Shown one piece after another: positions 31,174 through 41,113 of a stretch of 64,000 nt of DNA. This DNA is from Buchnera aphidicola (Nipponaphis monzeni). GTDB taxonomy: Bacteria; Pseudomonadota; Gammaproteobacteria; Enterobacterales; Enterobacteriaceae. Location of the stretch: NCBI RefSeq assembly GCF_006741185.1, contig NZ_AP019379.1, positions 310,001 through 374,000 on the forward strand, written 5' to 3'. The translations under genes and the position numbers were made by a program. Within the stretch, counting starts at the first letter, position 1. Each line of letters opens with the position of its first letter. The notes under the pieces are model-generated. The model was not told the origin of the DNA. It worked only from the letters and a program-made list of their open reading frames with translations, and did no database searches.

Positions 31174-32637
31174 ATGATCAATTTAAATTTACCTTCTTGT
31201 GATTTTGTTATATTCGGAACAAAAGGAGATTTAGCAAAAAGAAAATTGTTTCCATCATTATATCGATTAGATAAAGCAAATAAGTTATATGATAATACAC
31301 GTATTATAGGGGTAGGACGTGCTGACTGGAATAAAAAAAAATATTTAAATATTATAAAAGAATATTTAAAAAAATTTATGAAAGAAAAAATAGAAAATTT
31401 TATATGGACTAAATTTAGTAATCGTTTAGAATTTTGTAATATTGATGTTAATAATATGTCTGATTTTGCCCAATTAAAAAAAATTTTAAATGATCCTGAA
31501 AAAGTAATAATTAATTATTTTGCTATGCCGCCTAATACTTTTAGTGCTATATGTCGAGGATTAGGAGCTTTTAATTTGAATAATAATATGTCAAGAATAA
31601 TAATAGAAAAACCTTTAGGATCTTCTTTTAAAACATCACAAATAATTAATAATCAAGTAGCTAAATACTTTCAAGAATCCCAGATATTTAGAATAGATCA
31701 TTATCTTGGAAAAGAAACTGTATTAAATTTATTGTCATTAAGATTTGCAAATTCTCTTTTTTCTAAAAATTGGGATAATAATACTATTGATCATATACAA
31801 ATTACTGTCGCTGAAGAAGTGGGAATTGAAGGAAGATGGAAATATTTTAATGAATTTGGTCAAATGCGAGATATGGTACAAAATCATTTGTTACAATTAT
31901 TATCAATAATCGCTATGGAACAACCAATTAATTTTCATGCAGATAGTATAAGAAATGAAAAAGTGAAAGTATTACAATCCTTATCTTTAATTAAAGATTC
32001 AGATATAAATAAAAAAACAGTTATTGGACAATATACTTCTGGATATTTACATGGTAAAGTAATTCCCTCTTATTTGGATGAAAATGGTTCTAATAAAAAG
32101 AGTAATACAGAAACTTTTGTTTCGTTACGAGTAGATATAGATAATATAAGATGGAAAGGTGTACCTTTTTATTTAAGAACTGGTAAAAGATTACCTTGTA
32201 AGTGTTCGGAAATAGTTATTTTTTTTAAAAAAATTACTCTTAACTTTTTTTCAGAACATTTACAATCATTGCCACAAAATAAATTAATAATTAGATTAGA
32301 ACCAAACGAAGGTTTAGACATACAAATTTTAAATAAAATTCCTAGTCTCAATTTAGTACACGTTTTAAAATCAACAAAATTAGACTTTTGTTATTCTAAA
32401 AATGAAAATTTTAAACATTTACCTAGTGCTTATGAACGTTTATTATTAGAATGTATGTTAGGGATGCAATCATTGTTCGTACGTAGAGATGAAGTAGAAG
32501 AAGCATGGAAATGGGTTGACTCAATTATCTATACTTGGGAAAAACATGTTAAATATCCTGAATTATATTCAGCTGGAACATGGGGTCCTTTATTATCTAA
32601 TAATATGATTATTAGAGATGGAAGATTTTGGAGTTAA
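31174..32637 (+). CDS. zwf: Glucose-6-phosphate 1-dehydrogenase
   Basis: First step of the oxidative pentose phosphate route, producing NADPH. From the ATG at 31174 it is 487 residues (E. coli 491). CDFVIFGTKGDLAKRKLFPSL is the NADP fold; RIDHYLGKETVLN holds the catalytic-site lysine/histidine region; FYLRTGKRL and the C-terminal YSAGTWGPLLS are typical. AGGA about eight bases before 31174 and homology set the start; the frame extends 19 AT-rich codons further up. Divergent from pykA. Confidence 0.97.
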   Translation: MINLNLPSCDFVIFGTKGDLAKRKLFPSLYRLDKANKLYDNTRIIGVGRADWNKKKYLNIIKEYLKKFMKEKIENFIWTKFSNRLEFCNIDVNNMSDFAQLKKILNDPEKVIINYFAMPPNTFSAICRGLGAFNLNNNMSRIIIEKPLGSSFKTSQIINNQVAKYFQESQIFRIDHYLGKETVLNLLSLRFANSLFSKNWDNNTIDHIQITVAEEVGIEGRWKYFNEFGQMRDMVQNHLLQLLSIIAMEQPINFHADSIRNEKVKVLQSLSLIKDSDINKKTVIGQYTSGYLHGKVIPSYLDENGSNKKSNTETFVSLRVDIDNIRWKGVPFYLRTGKRLPCKCSEIVIFFKKITLNFFSEHLQSLPQNKLIIRLEPNEGLDIQILNKIPSLNLVHVLKSTKLDFCYSKNENFKHLPSAYERLLLECMLGMQSLFVRRDEVEEAWKWVDSIIYTWEKHVKYPELYSAGTWGPLLSNNMIIRDGRFWS

Positions 32638-33348
32638 TTTACAAATAAAATCAACAATATTCTATTAGTTTCAATTAATTGAAAACATTTTTTATAATAT
32701 TTACTATATAAATAAATTTAAATTATTAACATTATTTAAGTTAATTTTTTTTAAATATTAAAAAAATTTGTAATATTTTAAAATATTATTGTTATCGTAT
32801 TCAATATTTTCAACTTAATAATAAAGATATTAAATTAAATTAATATATTTTTTAATCATTAACAAACAAAATTATATTAATTTTGTTTAATTATTAAATT
32901 AGATTAAATTAGTGTTAATAAATAATTATTAATTTAACTATATTTTAAATATTATATTTTTTATAATATATATATTAATATATACAAATTATTGTATCAA
33001 TATGTTTTATATATAAATTTTTTTAATTAAAATATAATTAAATGCTATATTAAATAAACGTGACATACAAAATATTTATTTATTAATAATTTTATTTAAA
33101 ACAAATATTTTGAAAATACCTATTATTCTTTCTAAGAAAAGTTAATAAAAATGTTTTTTATAGAAATTTGTGCAAATATATTAAAAAACTCGTAAATAGT
33201 AAAAATGTTATTAATTTTTAATAAATTATTATTCTGTAATTATTAATATTATTTAAAAAAAAAAATTAAACAGTTATAGATACTTGATATTTAAAATATT
33301 TTATTACATTATCAAAATAACGTTTATTATTTTGTTGGAAGTATAAAT
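32638..33348. other. zwf-htpX spacer
   Basis: About 710 bases with no recognisable gene, RNA or strong hairpin; GGAAG at about 33339 is the htpX ribosome site. Confidence 0.6.
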
Positions 33349-34227
33349 ATGTTTAGATATACTATTTTTATCATTGCTAATTTAACAGTGATGTTTATAC
33401 TTAGTATTATATTAAATAATATTAACATAAATTATAATAATAATTTATGTTTAATTGTTACCACTGGATTATTTGGATTTTTTGGGTCACTAATATCTTT
33501 ATTATGTTCTAAATGGATAGCTTTAAAATCTGTAAAAGGAATAATTATTAGACAACCAAGTAATTTTAATGAATCTTGGTTAATGAATGCTGTTTCAAAA
33601 CAATCTAAAAATGTAGGTATCAAAACTCCAGAAATAGCAATTTATGATGCCATACACATGAATGCCTTTGCTACAGGTTATAGTTGTAATTCTTCACTTA
33701 TTGCTTTTTCAAGTGGTCTTTTAGAAAAAATGACTAAAAATGAAATCCAAGCAGTCATTGCACATGAAATTAGTCATATTAAAAATGGCGATATGGTGAC
33801 TATAGTTTTATTACAAGGATTAATTAACACATTTGTAATTTTATTATCTAAAATAATAGCAAAAATTATTGTAAGTATTTTTTATAGAAATAAAGATCAT
33901 TTTAAACACGATAGTATTGATGTAATAATTTATTTTGTTGCATCTATATTTCTAGAATTAACATTTAGTATTTTAGCGAGTATTATTACGATGTGGTTCT
34001 CTCGTTATAGGGAATTTTATGCAGATGCATATTCTGCTAGAACAGTTGGTAAAAATAATATGATATCTGCATTAAAAAAATTAAAAATGAGTTATAGTAC
34101 ACAAGAACCTAGCAATATCGTTACTTTTTGTATTCATTATAAATCTAACTCTTTTTTAAACTTATTTTTGTCACATCCTCCTATAGATAAAAGAATTAAA
34201 GCTTTACGTAAAAATTACTATATATGA
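33349..34227 (+). CDS. htpX: Membrane protease HtpX
   Basis: Inner-membrane zinc metalloprotease of the M48 family that takes part in quality control of membrane proteins with FtsH. 292 residues (E. coli 293). Two N-terminal membrane helices (about 4-24 and 34-54), zinc motif HEISH with His139, Glu140 and His143, two further helices (about 155-178 and 192-214), and the third ligand Glu222 in SRYREFYADA; all positions equal E. coli. GGAAG upstream of the ATG. In E. coli it is under Cpx and heat-shock control; I cannot see such sites here. Confidence 0.97.
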   Translation: MFRYTIFIIANLTVMFILSIILNNININYNNNLCLIVTTGLFGFFGSLISLLCSKWIALKSVKGIIIRQPSNFNESWLMNAVSKQSKNVGIKTPEIAIYDAIHMNAFATGYSCNSSLIAFSSGLLEKMTKNEIQAVIAHEISHIKNGDMVTIVLLQGLINTFVILLSKIIAKIIVSIFYRNKDHFKHDSIDVIIYFVASIFLELTFSILASIITMWFSRYREFYADAYSARTVGKNNMISALKKLKMSYSTQEPSNIVTFCIHYKSNSFLNLFLSHPPIDKRIKALRKNYYI

Positions 34228-34781
34228 TAAATATCATTTTTAACAAAAATTTATTTATTATTTGCAATATTGACGATGGTAATGATGACACTTATAAAGT
34301 TTGATATATATAAAAAACATTTTTTTTATTAAAAATAATTAGATAACAAAAAATTTATATTAAAGAAATTTTTTGATGATATATGATATTATTTACAATA
34401 ATTAGTATTATAGATTTTTATCTTATATTTAATGTTTTTTTTAAAAAAAATTAATTTTTTTATAATAAATACAAATGTATTTGCAATTATATATAGTCAA
34501 TAATAATTTTAAAAATTTTTTTACATAATATTATATTTTTTACAGTTTACGATAAAATGTTACTATATGTTATTGATAAGTTGTTTAAAAAATTATGATT
34601 ACAACATATTAAATATATGCTATTATTAAAATAACTTTTAATAAATTTTATATATGTTTAATTTAGTTCAATATTTAAATATTACAAAAAAATTAACATA
34701 TTTTAGTAATAATAAAAGATTTTTTAACTAATTTAAATTATATTTTATACTGTATCAGTCCCTTTTTTTACGGAGTTTCTA
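34228..34781. other. htpX-yoaE spacer
   Basis: About 550 bases, no gene. It has a T8/A8 self-complementary block near 34435-34450 that might end htpX transcripts. A look for a manganese (yybP-ykoY) riboswitch ahead of this TerC-family gene found nothing: the needed GC-rich helices are absent. Confidence 0.55.
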
Positions 34782-36359
34782 GTGGAATTTTTTTTAAACC
34801 CGTCAAATTGGGCAGGTTTATTAACGTTAATAATGTTAGAAGTAATATTAGGAATAGATAATTTAGTATTTGTTGCTATATTATCGGAAAAATTACCTTC
34901 TTTTCAACAAGATAACGCTAGGTTAATTGGATTGAGTTTAGCTCTTTTTATGAGATTAGGGTTGTTATCGTTAATATCTTGGATAGCTACTTTAACCAAT
35001 CCAATTATAAATAATAATTATTTCCATTTATCAGGACATAATTTGATATTGTTACTTGGAGGAATTTTTTTATTGTTTAAAGCTACTACAGAATTGCATG
35101 AAAGATTAGAAAATAAAGATAATTTAAATATAAGTAATAAAAATTATGCGAGTTTTTGGGTAGTTATTACTCAAATTGTCATATTAGATACTGTATTTTC
35201 TTTAGATTCAATTGTAACTGCTGTAGGTATAGTGAATAAATTATCAATTATGATGATAGCTGTAATTATTGCTATGGTATTAATGTTATTAGCTTCTAAA
35301 ATACTAACTAATTTTATTCGATCACATCCTACAGTTGTTGTATTGTGTTTAAGTTTTTTATTGCTGATAGGTTTCAGTCTAGTAATGGAATCAATAGGAT
35401 TTTTAATTCCTAAAGAATACTTATATGTAGCTATTAGTTTTTCTATATTAATTGAATTGTTTAATCAAACAGCTTGCAGAAATTTTATGCAATATCAGTC
35501 TAAATTACCTATGAGACAAAGAACAGCAGAAGCAATTTTTAGACTTGTTACTAGGGAAAAAAATACTTTTTTAAAAAACAATATATTAAGTAAAAAAAAT
35601 AATTTAATTACATTGCCAACATTAGAAAATGAAGTATTTAAAGATGAAGAAAAATATATGATTAACGGTGTTTTAACATTATCTGGTCGATCTATTCGTA
35701 GTATAATGACTCCAAGAGGAAAAATTTCATGGGTTGATATTGAACAAAAAAAAGAAGATATTAGAAAACAGCTTTTAACAAGTCCTCATAGTTTATTTCC
35801 TGTATGTAAGGGAGAAATAGATGAAATTATAGGAATTGTAAGGGCTAAAGAATTATTGGTAGCACTTGAAAAAAATATTGACGTTATAACTTTTGCTTCT
35901 AAAATTTCTCCTATTATTATTCCAGAAACTTTAAATTCTATTAATTTAATTAGTATATTAAGAAAATCTAAGGGTAATTTTGTTATAGTTACTAATGAAT
36001 TCGGAGCAGTACAAGGATTAATTACTCCTTTAGATGTACTGGAAGCTATTGTAGGGGAATTTCCAGATGCTGATGAAACTCCAGATGTAATATCTGAAAA
36101 TGGAAGTTGGTTAGTGAAAGGAAGTACTGATTTGCATTCTTTATCACAATTATTTAATACTACTAATCTTATAAAAAATAAAGACAGTTATGCATCTTTA
36201 GCTGGTTTATTAATTGCTCAGAAAGGACAATTACCTCATCCTGGAGAAAAGATTATTATTGATTCTTTAACTTTTTATATTATTGAAGCAAGCGAATACC
36301 GTATTGATTTAATTAGGATCACAATTAACAAAGCAATAACACACAATAGTAAAAATTAA
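34782..36359 (+). CDS. yoaE: TerC-family membrane protein with CBS and transporter-associated domains
   Basis: Orthologue of E. coli YoaE (518 residues; here 525), an inner-membrane protein of the TerC/Alx metal-exporter-like superfamily; exact substrate unproven. About seven membrane helices (10-235) with LEVILGIDNLVFVAIL and VILDTVFSLDSIVTAVGIV, each carrying the conserved acidic residues; then a cytosolic CBS pair (about 300-420: RSIMTPRGKISWVD, FVIVTNEFGAVQGLITPLD) and a CorC/HlyC C-terminal domain (GSWLVKGSTDLHSLSQL). It starts with GTG, supported by GGAG six bases upstream and E. coli homology at MEFFLNPSNWAGLLTL. Confidence 0.95.
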   Translation: MEFFLNPSNWAGLLTLIMLEVILGIDNLVFVAILSEKLPSFQQDNARLIGLSLALFMRLGLLSLISWIATLTNPIINNNYFHLSGHNLILLLGGIFLLFKATTELHERLENKDNLNISNKNYASFWVVITQIVILDTVFSLDSIVTAVGIVNKLSIMMIAVIIAMVLMLLASKILTNFIRSHPTVVVLCLSFLLLIGFSLVMESIGFLIPKEYLYVAISFSILIELFNQTACRNFMQYQSKLPMRQRTAEAIFRLVTREKNTFLKNNILSKKNNLITLPTLENEVFKDEEKYMINGVLTLSGRSIRSIMTPRGKISWVDIEQKKEDIRKQLLTSPHSLFPVCKGEIDEIIGIVRAKELLVALEKNIDVITFASKISPIIIPETLNSINLISILRKSKGNFVIVTNEFGAVQGLITPLDVLEAIVGEFPDADETPDVISENGSWLVKGSTDLHSLSQLFNTTNLIKNKDSYASLAGLLIAQKGQLPHPGEKIIIDSLTFYIIEASEYRIDLIRITINKAITHNSKN

Positions 36360-36438
36360 CAAAATACTATTTAGTATCGTTTTAAAAAAAAATAATTAGA
36401 TTATATAATAGAAAAATATCTTATAAAAATTTAGATAT

Positions 36439-37125
36439 ATGACATATAAAATGAATGTATATAAAAAAATATTAGCATTAGATGCTTCTGTTCATAGTTG
36501 CTCAGTGGCATTATTAGAAAAATATTGTATTAAATATTATTTTGCTAAATGTAACAAAAATCATACAGAAAAAATTTTGCCTATGTTAAAAAAAATTTTA
36601 CGTCAAGGTAACAATATAACAAATACAATTGATGCTATTGCATTTTCTAGAGGGCCTGGTTTATTTACAAGTACCAGAATTACTATTAATTGTGCACAAG
36701 GTTTATTTTTAGGTTTTCAAGTACCTTTAATTTCTATTTCTTCCTTTAATATAATAGCAGAAAAAATATGGAGAAAAAAAAAAATTAATAATGTTATTAT
36801 TTTAATTCATTCCTCAAAAAATAAATTTTATTGGGCTATATATAATCGTAATAAACAAGGTATATGGTTTGGAGAAAAAACAGAAGAATCAATTGAAAAA
36901 AAATTAATAATTTTTAAAATTAATAAATTAAATGGATATTGGGCTATAACAGGAAATACATTATTAATACAAGAAATTATTAAAAACAAAAAAAATAATT
37001 TATTTTTATACCATTATCATTTTAAATACTTTCATGCTCAAGATATGATACCTATTGCTATATCTAAATTGAAAAATAAACAAACAACAAAATTAAAGAA
37101 TATTATACCTGTTTATTTAGAATAA
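36439..37125 (+). CDS. tsaB: tRNA threonylcarbamoyladenosine modification protein TsaB
   Basis: Partner of TsaD/TsaE in making t6A37 on ANN-decoding tRNAs. 228 residues (E. coli YeaZ/TsaB 231), ASKHA fold: KKILALDASVHSCSVAL at the N-terminus, HTEKILPML, and FSRGPGLFTSTRITINCAQG, the family signature. The start is uncertain: ATG at 36439 and 36451 are both in frame, neither with a Shine-Dalgarno, and homology begins after the second. An in-frame run of eleven A (36774-36784) lies in the Arg-Lys-Lys-Lys stretch. It follows yoaE by 79 bases. Confidence 0.92.
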   Translation: MTYKMNVYKKILALDASVHSCSVALLEKYCIKYYFAKCNKNHTEKILPMLKKILRQGNNITNTIDAIAFSRGPGLFTSTRITINCAQGLFLGFQVPLISISSFNIIAEKIWRKKKINNVIILIHSSKNKFYWAIYNRNKQGIWFGEKTEESIEKKLIIFKINKLNGYWAITGNTLLIQEIIKNKKNNLFLYHYHFKYFHAQDMIPIAISKLKNKQTTKLKNIIPVYLE

Positions 37126-39373
37126 ATATATTTTTAAAATATTGCATTTATGCAAATTATATTTCATTATTTATTTTTTAATAAATTAAATAAATAAAAG
37201 CATACGTATTTTAAAATAATAATTAAAAATATCAAATAAACATCTATAATTTTTTTCGTTTATTTATTTAAATGATGAAATGCTAAACATTTACATAATA
37301 ATATTGTAATACTTTATATTTAGTTGTAAAACAATATTATTTATTACTAACAAAACCCTGCTTGTAAATATTTTTTAAATATTTTTTGTATTTGTTTGTA
37401 GAATAATTAAAATGTTAATTTGTTATTTTGTATTACTTTTAATTATACTAATATAATTAACAATATTTTTAGCAATTTTGTTTTTATATTTTAAAAAGTA
37501 TAACAACTACAAATTATTGATAAGTTTATTTATTTAATAAGTACTCAATATTTTTATAGGTATAAAATATTTTTTTTATAAATTTATTAATACACTTATA
37601 GCATTTACATAAATTTTTATGTATTAGACTACACAATTTAAAACGATATGTTAAAGTTTGTTTAAAATTTATAACATAAATAAAACGTTATTTTTTAAAA
37701 AATTATTAATGTTTTATTTATTAATGATGTTTAATAAACATGTTTAGTTAATATGTTTATGATTTATGTATATATATTATGGTTATCATTTATTTAACAA
37801 ATTTATAACAAATTAAAGAAAAATATGTTTTAAATTATAATCTTATTATTTTTAATAGTTTTAGCTTAAAATAAATTATGTATAAAATATGTTTAAAATT
37901 TAAATTAAAATTTTTTAAACTATTTTTTTTGTTAATTACTTTTTATTAAGTAATTTTATTGTTTGTATGTATACATATATATTATATGATAATCTATAAG
38001 TAACAATTAAAATAATTTAATATTTAAAATATTAAATATAATTTGTTATGAGTAGCATATTATTTTTATTTGTAATTTTAAATGTTAAAATATATAGATG
38101 ATACTTTTATTGATAATTTATATATTTATAATTGTTATTATATTATTAATATATATTTATATATAATCAATTAAATAAATTTAATACAATGTTTTGCTAT
38201 TAATTTTTTTAAGTTTTTTATGTAATGTTAAAATTTTTTTTACTATTATTATTTACAATATAAAAATATTATTTAAATTGTACTTAAAATTAACTTTTTT
38301 TTATTCTACTAAACATAAGTATAATGGTTGAAATGTAGTTTGTTAACTATTTAAGTTTTTTTTAAAAGTAAATTATTATTTTATTTAATCAAATTATTTT
38401 ATATTTAGATACTTTTGGTTAAATACAAGAATATAACATCAATGAATAAATGTAGTATAGTAACAAAAAAAACATATACTTTAAATATATAAAATAAAAT
38501 ATTTAATTAATTTAATAATAATTAGGACTTTATTTTTTTATTTATATTTATTATAAATATTTATTTTAATATTAATTTAACTTTAAAGTTATTAATTATA
38601 TATTAGTGATATATTAGAAACATACAATTTTGTATTTTAAAAAAAATATTAATCTATTAATTATTTAAATAAATTATTATTTTTTTTAAAAATATTTGAA
38701 GTTTTGTATTTTAATTGTTAAAATTATCATTTTTTATAAAACTATTTACTTGTTTTAGTAAATAAAATGTATAAAATTTGATTTTTTATTTTAAATATCA
38801 AATAAACAATAATAAAAATAAACAATATTTAATTTAAACAAAAAAAATATTTTTTTATTTTTTTTGTAATATTTTTTAATAAAATAATATTTAAATATTA
38901 ATTGTAATAAAAAATATTTTTAAATTATAAAAAGTGTATTAATTTTTTAATACAAAAATGTTTTTAAATTAATATTATTAATGTTACTTATATACAATAT
39001 CAACAATATAAAATTTTTATTTTTTTAGTTAAATAAATTAAAATGTTAACGTTCATTATTGTTAATATGTGTCTCGTATATATTTTTTTTGAATTGATTA
39101 TTAGTGATGATTATTATTTTGTTAAGTAATATAATATATATATTAATGTTATTACTTAATATTTTATTGAATATTAAATTGCATATTTAGTTAATATTGT
39201 TAAATATGAATATAAATAGTTAAAAATTTACTTAACATCATTGAATGTAATTTACGTAACAGTACTATTTAATTTTTTGAGTAAATGTTAGATATGTTTA
39301 CTAAAATAGTATATATAGAATGTTTTTTTAAAACAAATGTTAATTTTTTAATTATGATTTACTTCTAATAAAT
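37126..39373. other. 2.25-kb gene desert between tsaB and rsmC
   Basis: The longest gene-free stretch of the window. No protein, tRNA or GC-rich RNA is visible. From memory, other Buchnera have division-site genes minC, minD and minE in this neighbourhood; their combined length (about 1.8 kb) would fit complete decay. No MinD Walker trace is readable. Positional inference only. Confidence 0.55.
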
Positions 39374-40387
39374 ATGAAAATAACTGAATCTATTAAAATT
39401 ATTTTAAAAAATAGCTATTTATTTAAAAATAAAAACGTTGTTTTTTCTGGTTGTATAAAAGAATATATATTTGACAATATATTAACCAATTCAACAAAAT
39501 TACATTTTTTCAATTATCATTATTGGAGTATATTTCATCAATTTTTGTACAAAAATTCATATTTTGGTTTAAAAATTAATGAAAAAATAACTAAAAATGT
39601 AAATATATTGGTATATTTTTGGCCTAAAAATAAATTAAATGCAACATTTCAATTAATTAATTTATTATCTAGTATGCCTGAAAATATTGAATTGTTTATC
39701 GCAGGAGAAAATAGAAGTGGGGTTAAAAGTGCAATCAATTTATTGAAACAATGGGTATCATTGAAAAATTTTGACAAATCAAGAAAATGTATTCTTATCC
39801 GTGGATTAGTGAGTCAAAAGCCTAAATTTTTTTTAGCAAATTTTTTTAAAAAATATATATGGAATAGTTACAATATAAAAGTTCTTCCTGGAGTATTTGG
39901 ATTCAATAAAGTAGATGCAGGTAGTATATTATTAATGTCTACTTTTATAGGTAATACCAAAAAGAAAATTTTAGATATAGGGTGTGGTTCAGGTGTACTT
40001 GCAGTAGCGATTGCTAAAAAATCTTTATTAAAAGTGAATTTAACGTTAATAGATGTAAATATAGAATCTTTAATATCAAGTAAAGAAACCTTAAAAATAA
40101 ATATGATCAAAGGAAGTGTATTAGCTAGTAATTTATTTTCTAGGATTACTGGAAAATTTGATTTAATTATTTCAAATCCACCTTTTCATAACAATTTAAA
40201 TACAAACAAAAAAACTATTCAAAAACTAATTAAATATTCTAAAAATTATTTATATCCTAAAGGAGAATTAAGATTAGTCATAAATAATTCATTATTTTAC
40301 CAAAATTATATTTTAAAAATTTTTGGGAATTGTAAAATTTTAGTTAACAATAATGGGTATAAAGTATATCAATCTTACTTAGAATAA
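39374..40387 (+). CDS. rsmC: 16S rRNA (guanine-1207-N2)-methyltransferase
   Basis: SAM-dependent enzyme that methylates G1207 of 16S rRNA in the 30S subunit. 337 residues (E. coli 343). N-terminal degenerate methyltransferase domain (LVYFWPKNKLNATFQLINLLS, FIAGENRSGVKSA), then the catalytic domain with ILDIGCGSGVLAVAIA (SAM binding, about 200) and the N2-guanine signature SNPPFH (about 272). No Shine-Dalgarno is evident before the ATG. It sits alone between the 2.25-kb desert and the tRNA cluster. Confidence 0.95.
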   Translation: MKITESIKIILKNSYLFKNKNVVFSGCIKEYIFDNILTNSTKLHFFNYHYWSIFHQFLYKNSYFGLKINEKITKNVNILVYFWPKNKLNATFQLINLLSSMPENIELFIAGENRSGVKSAINLLKQWVSLKNFDKSRKCILIRGLVSQKPKFFLANFFKKYIWNSYNIKVLPGVFGFNKVDAGSILLMSTFIGNTKKKILDIGCGSGVLAVAIAKKSLLKVNLTLIDVNIESLISSKETLKINMIKGSVLASNLFSRITGKFDLIISNPPFHNNLNTNKKTIQKLIKYSKNYLYPKGELRLVINNSLFYQNYILKIFGNCKILVNNNGYKVYQSYLE

Positions 40388-40427
40388 TCTAAAAAATGAA
40401 TTTAAAAAAAATCTTAGTATTTTTTAA

Positions 40428-40512
40428 TACCCGGAGCGGGACTTGAACCCGCAAAGCTTAATTAGCCGAGGGATTTTAAGTCCCTTGTGTTTACCTATTT
40501 CACCATCCGGGC
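40428..40512 (-). tRNA. leuZ: tRNA-Leu (anticodon UAA)
   Basis: 85 nt on the minus strand with complete cloverleaf and long variable arm. Acceptor GCCCGGA/TCCGGGT (first pair G-U), anticodon loop CTTAAAA giving TAA, T-arm GCGGGTTCAAGTCCCGC, discriminator A73. Near-identical to E. coli leuZ. The 3' CCA is not encoded. It follows tRNA-Cys after 59 bases, the cysT-leuZ order of the E. coli glyW-cysT-leuZ operon. Confidence 0.97.
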
Positions 40513-40571
40513 TGAACATATCATACTAAATTCTACTTTTGTAAATATGTATTACATGTAAAAAAATTATT

Positions 40572-40642
40572 AGGCGCATCTCGGAATTGAACCGAGTTAT
40601 ACGGATTTGCAATCCGCTGCATAACCATTCTGCCAACGCGCC
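40572..40642 (-). tRNA. cysT: tRNA-Cys (anticodon GCA)
   Basis: 71 nt on the minus strand. Acceptor GGCGCGT/ATGCGCC, anticodon arm GCGGATTGCAAATCCGT with GCA, T-arm CTCGGTTCAATTCCGAG, discriminator U73 as needed by CysRS. CCA is not encoded. First gene of the remaining cysT-leuZ pair; the glyW that precedes it in E. coli is not found upstream. Confidence 0.97.
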
Positions 40643-40901
40643 ATTTTTAAAAAAAATATTTTAAATATTATGTTATTAAACAAAACATTTTTTAACATCT
40701 AAGTTAGATTTTATCTTTTTTTTTATAAAAAGTCTACATAAAATATGTTTATTTAAATAAATTGTTTTAGATATTAAATACAAATATAAAAAATTTATTT
40801 TTATAAATATAAAATACATACTTTACATTAAAAAAAAATAGGTATATAGTATTGAAGAATTATAATTTAGTTTGTATTCTGTACGTTATTTTTTTTACTC
40901 A

Positions 40902-40986
40902 GGAGGGGTGGCCGAGTGGTTTAAGGCAGCGGTCTTGAAAACCGCCGATGAGAAATTATCCGAGAGTTCGAATCTCTCCTCCTCCA
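40902..40986 (+). tRNA. serT: tRNA-Ser (anticodon UGA)
   Basis: 85 nt on the plus strand, type II. Acceptor GGAGGGG/CTCCTCC, D-arm GGCCGAGTGGTTTAAGGC, anticodon arm GCGGTCTTGAAAACCGC with TGA, long variable arm GATGAGAAATTATC, T-arm GAGAGTTCGAATCTCTC. The base after the acceptor stem is A (40986), whereas E. coli serine tRNAs carry G73. CCA is not encoded. Confidence 0.97.
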
Positions 40987-41113
40987 TAAAATTGATTTTA
41001 AAAAAAAAGTAGAATTAATAAATGCATATTAATTAAACAAATTTTTTATATGTTTTAGATAAATGTAATAGTGTTTACAATTTATTAGTTATTATTTATG
41101 TAAAAATATTATT

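Noticed and set aside
34600-34781. Manganese riboswitch ahead of the TerC-family gene yoaE
   Set aside because: The leader lacks the GC-rich helices and conserved loops of that class; only a plain ribosome site is visible.
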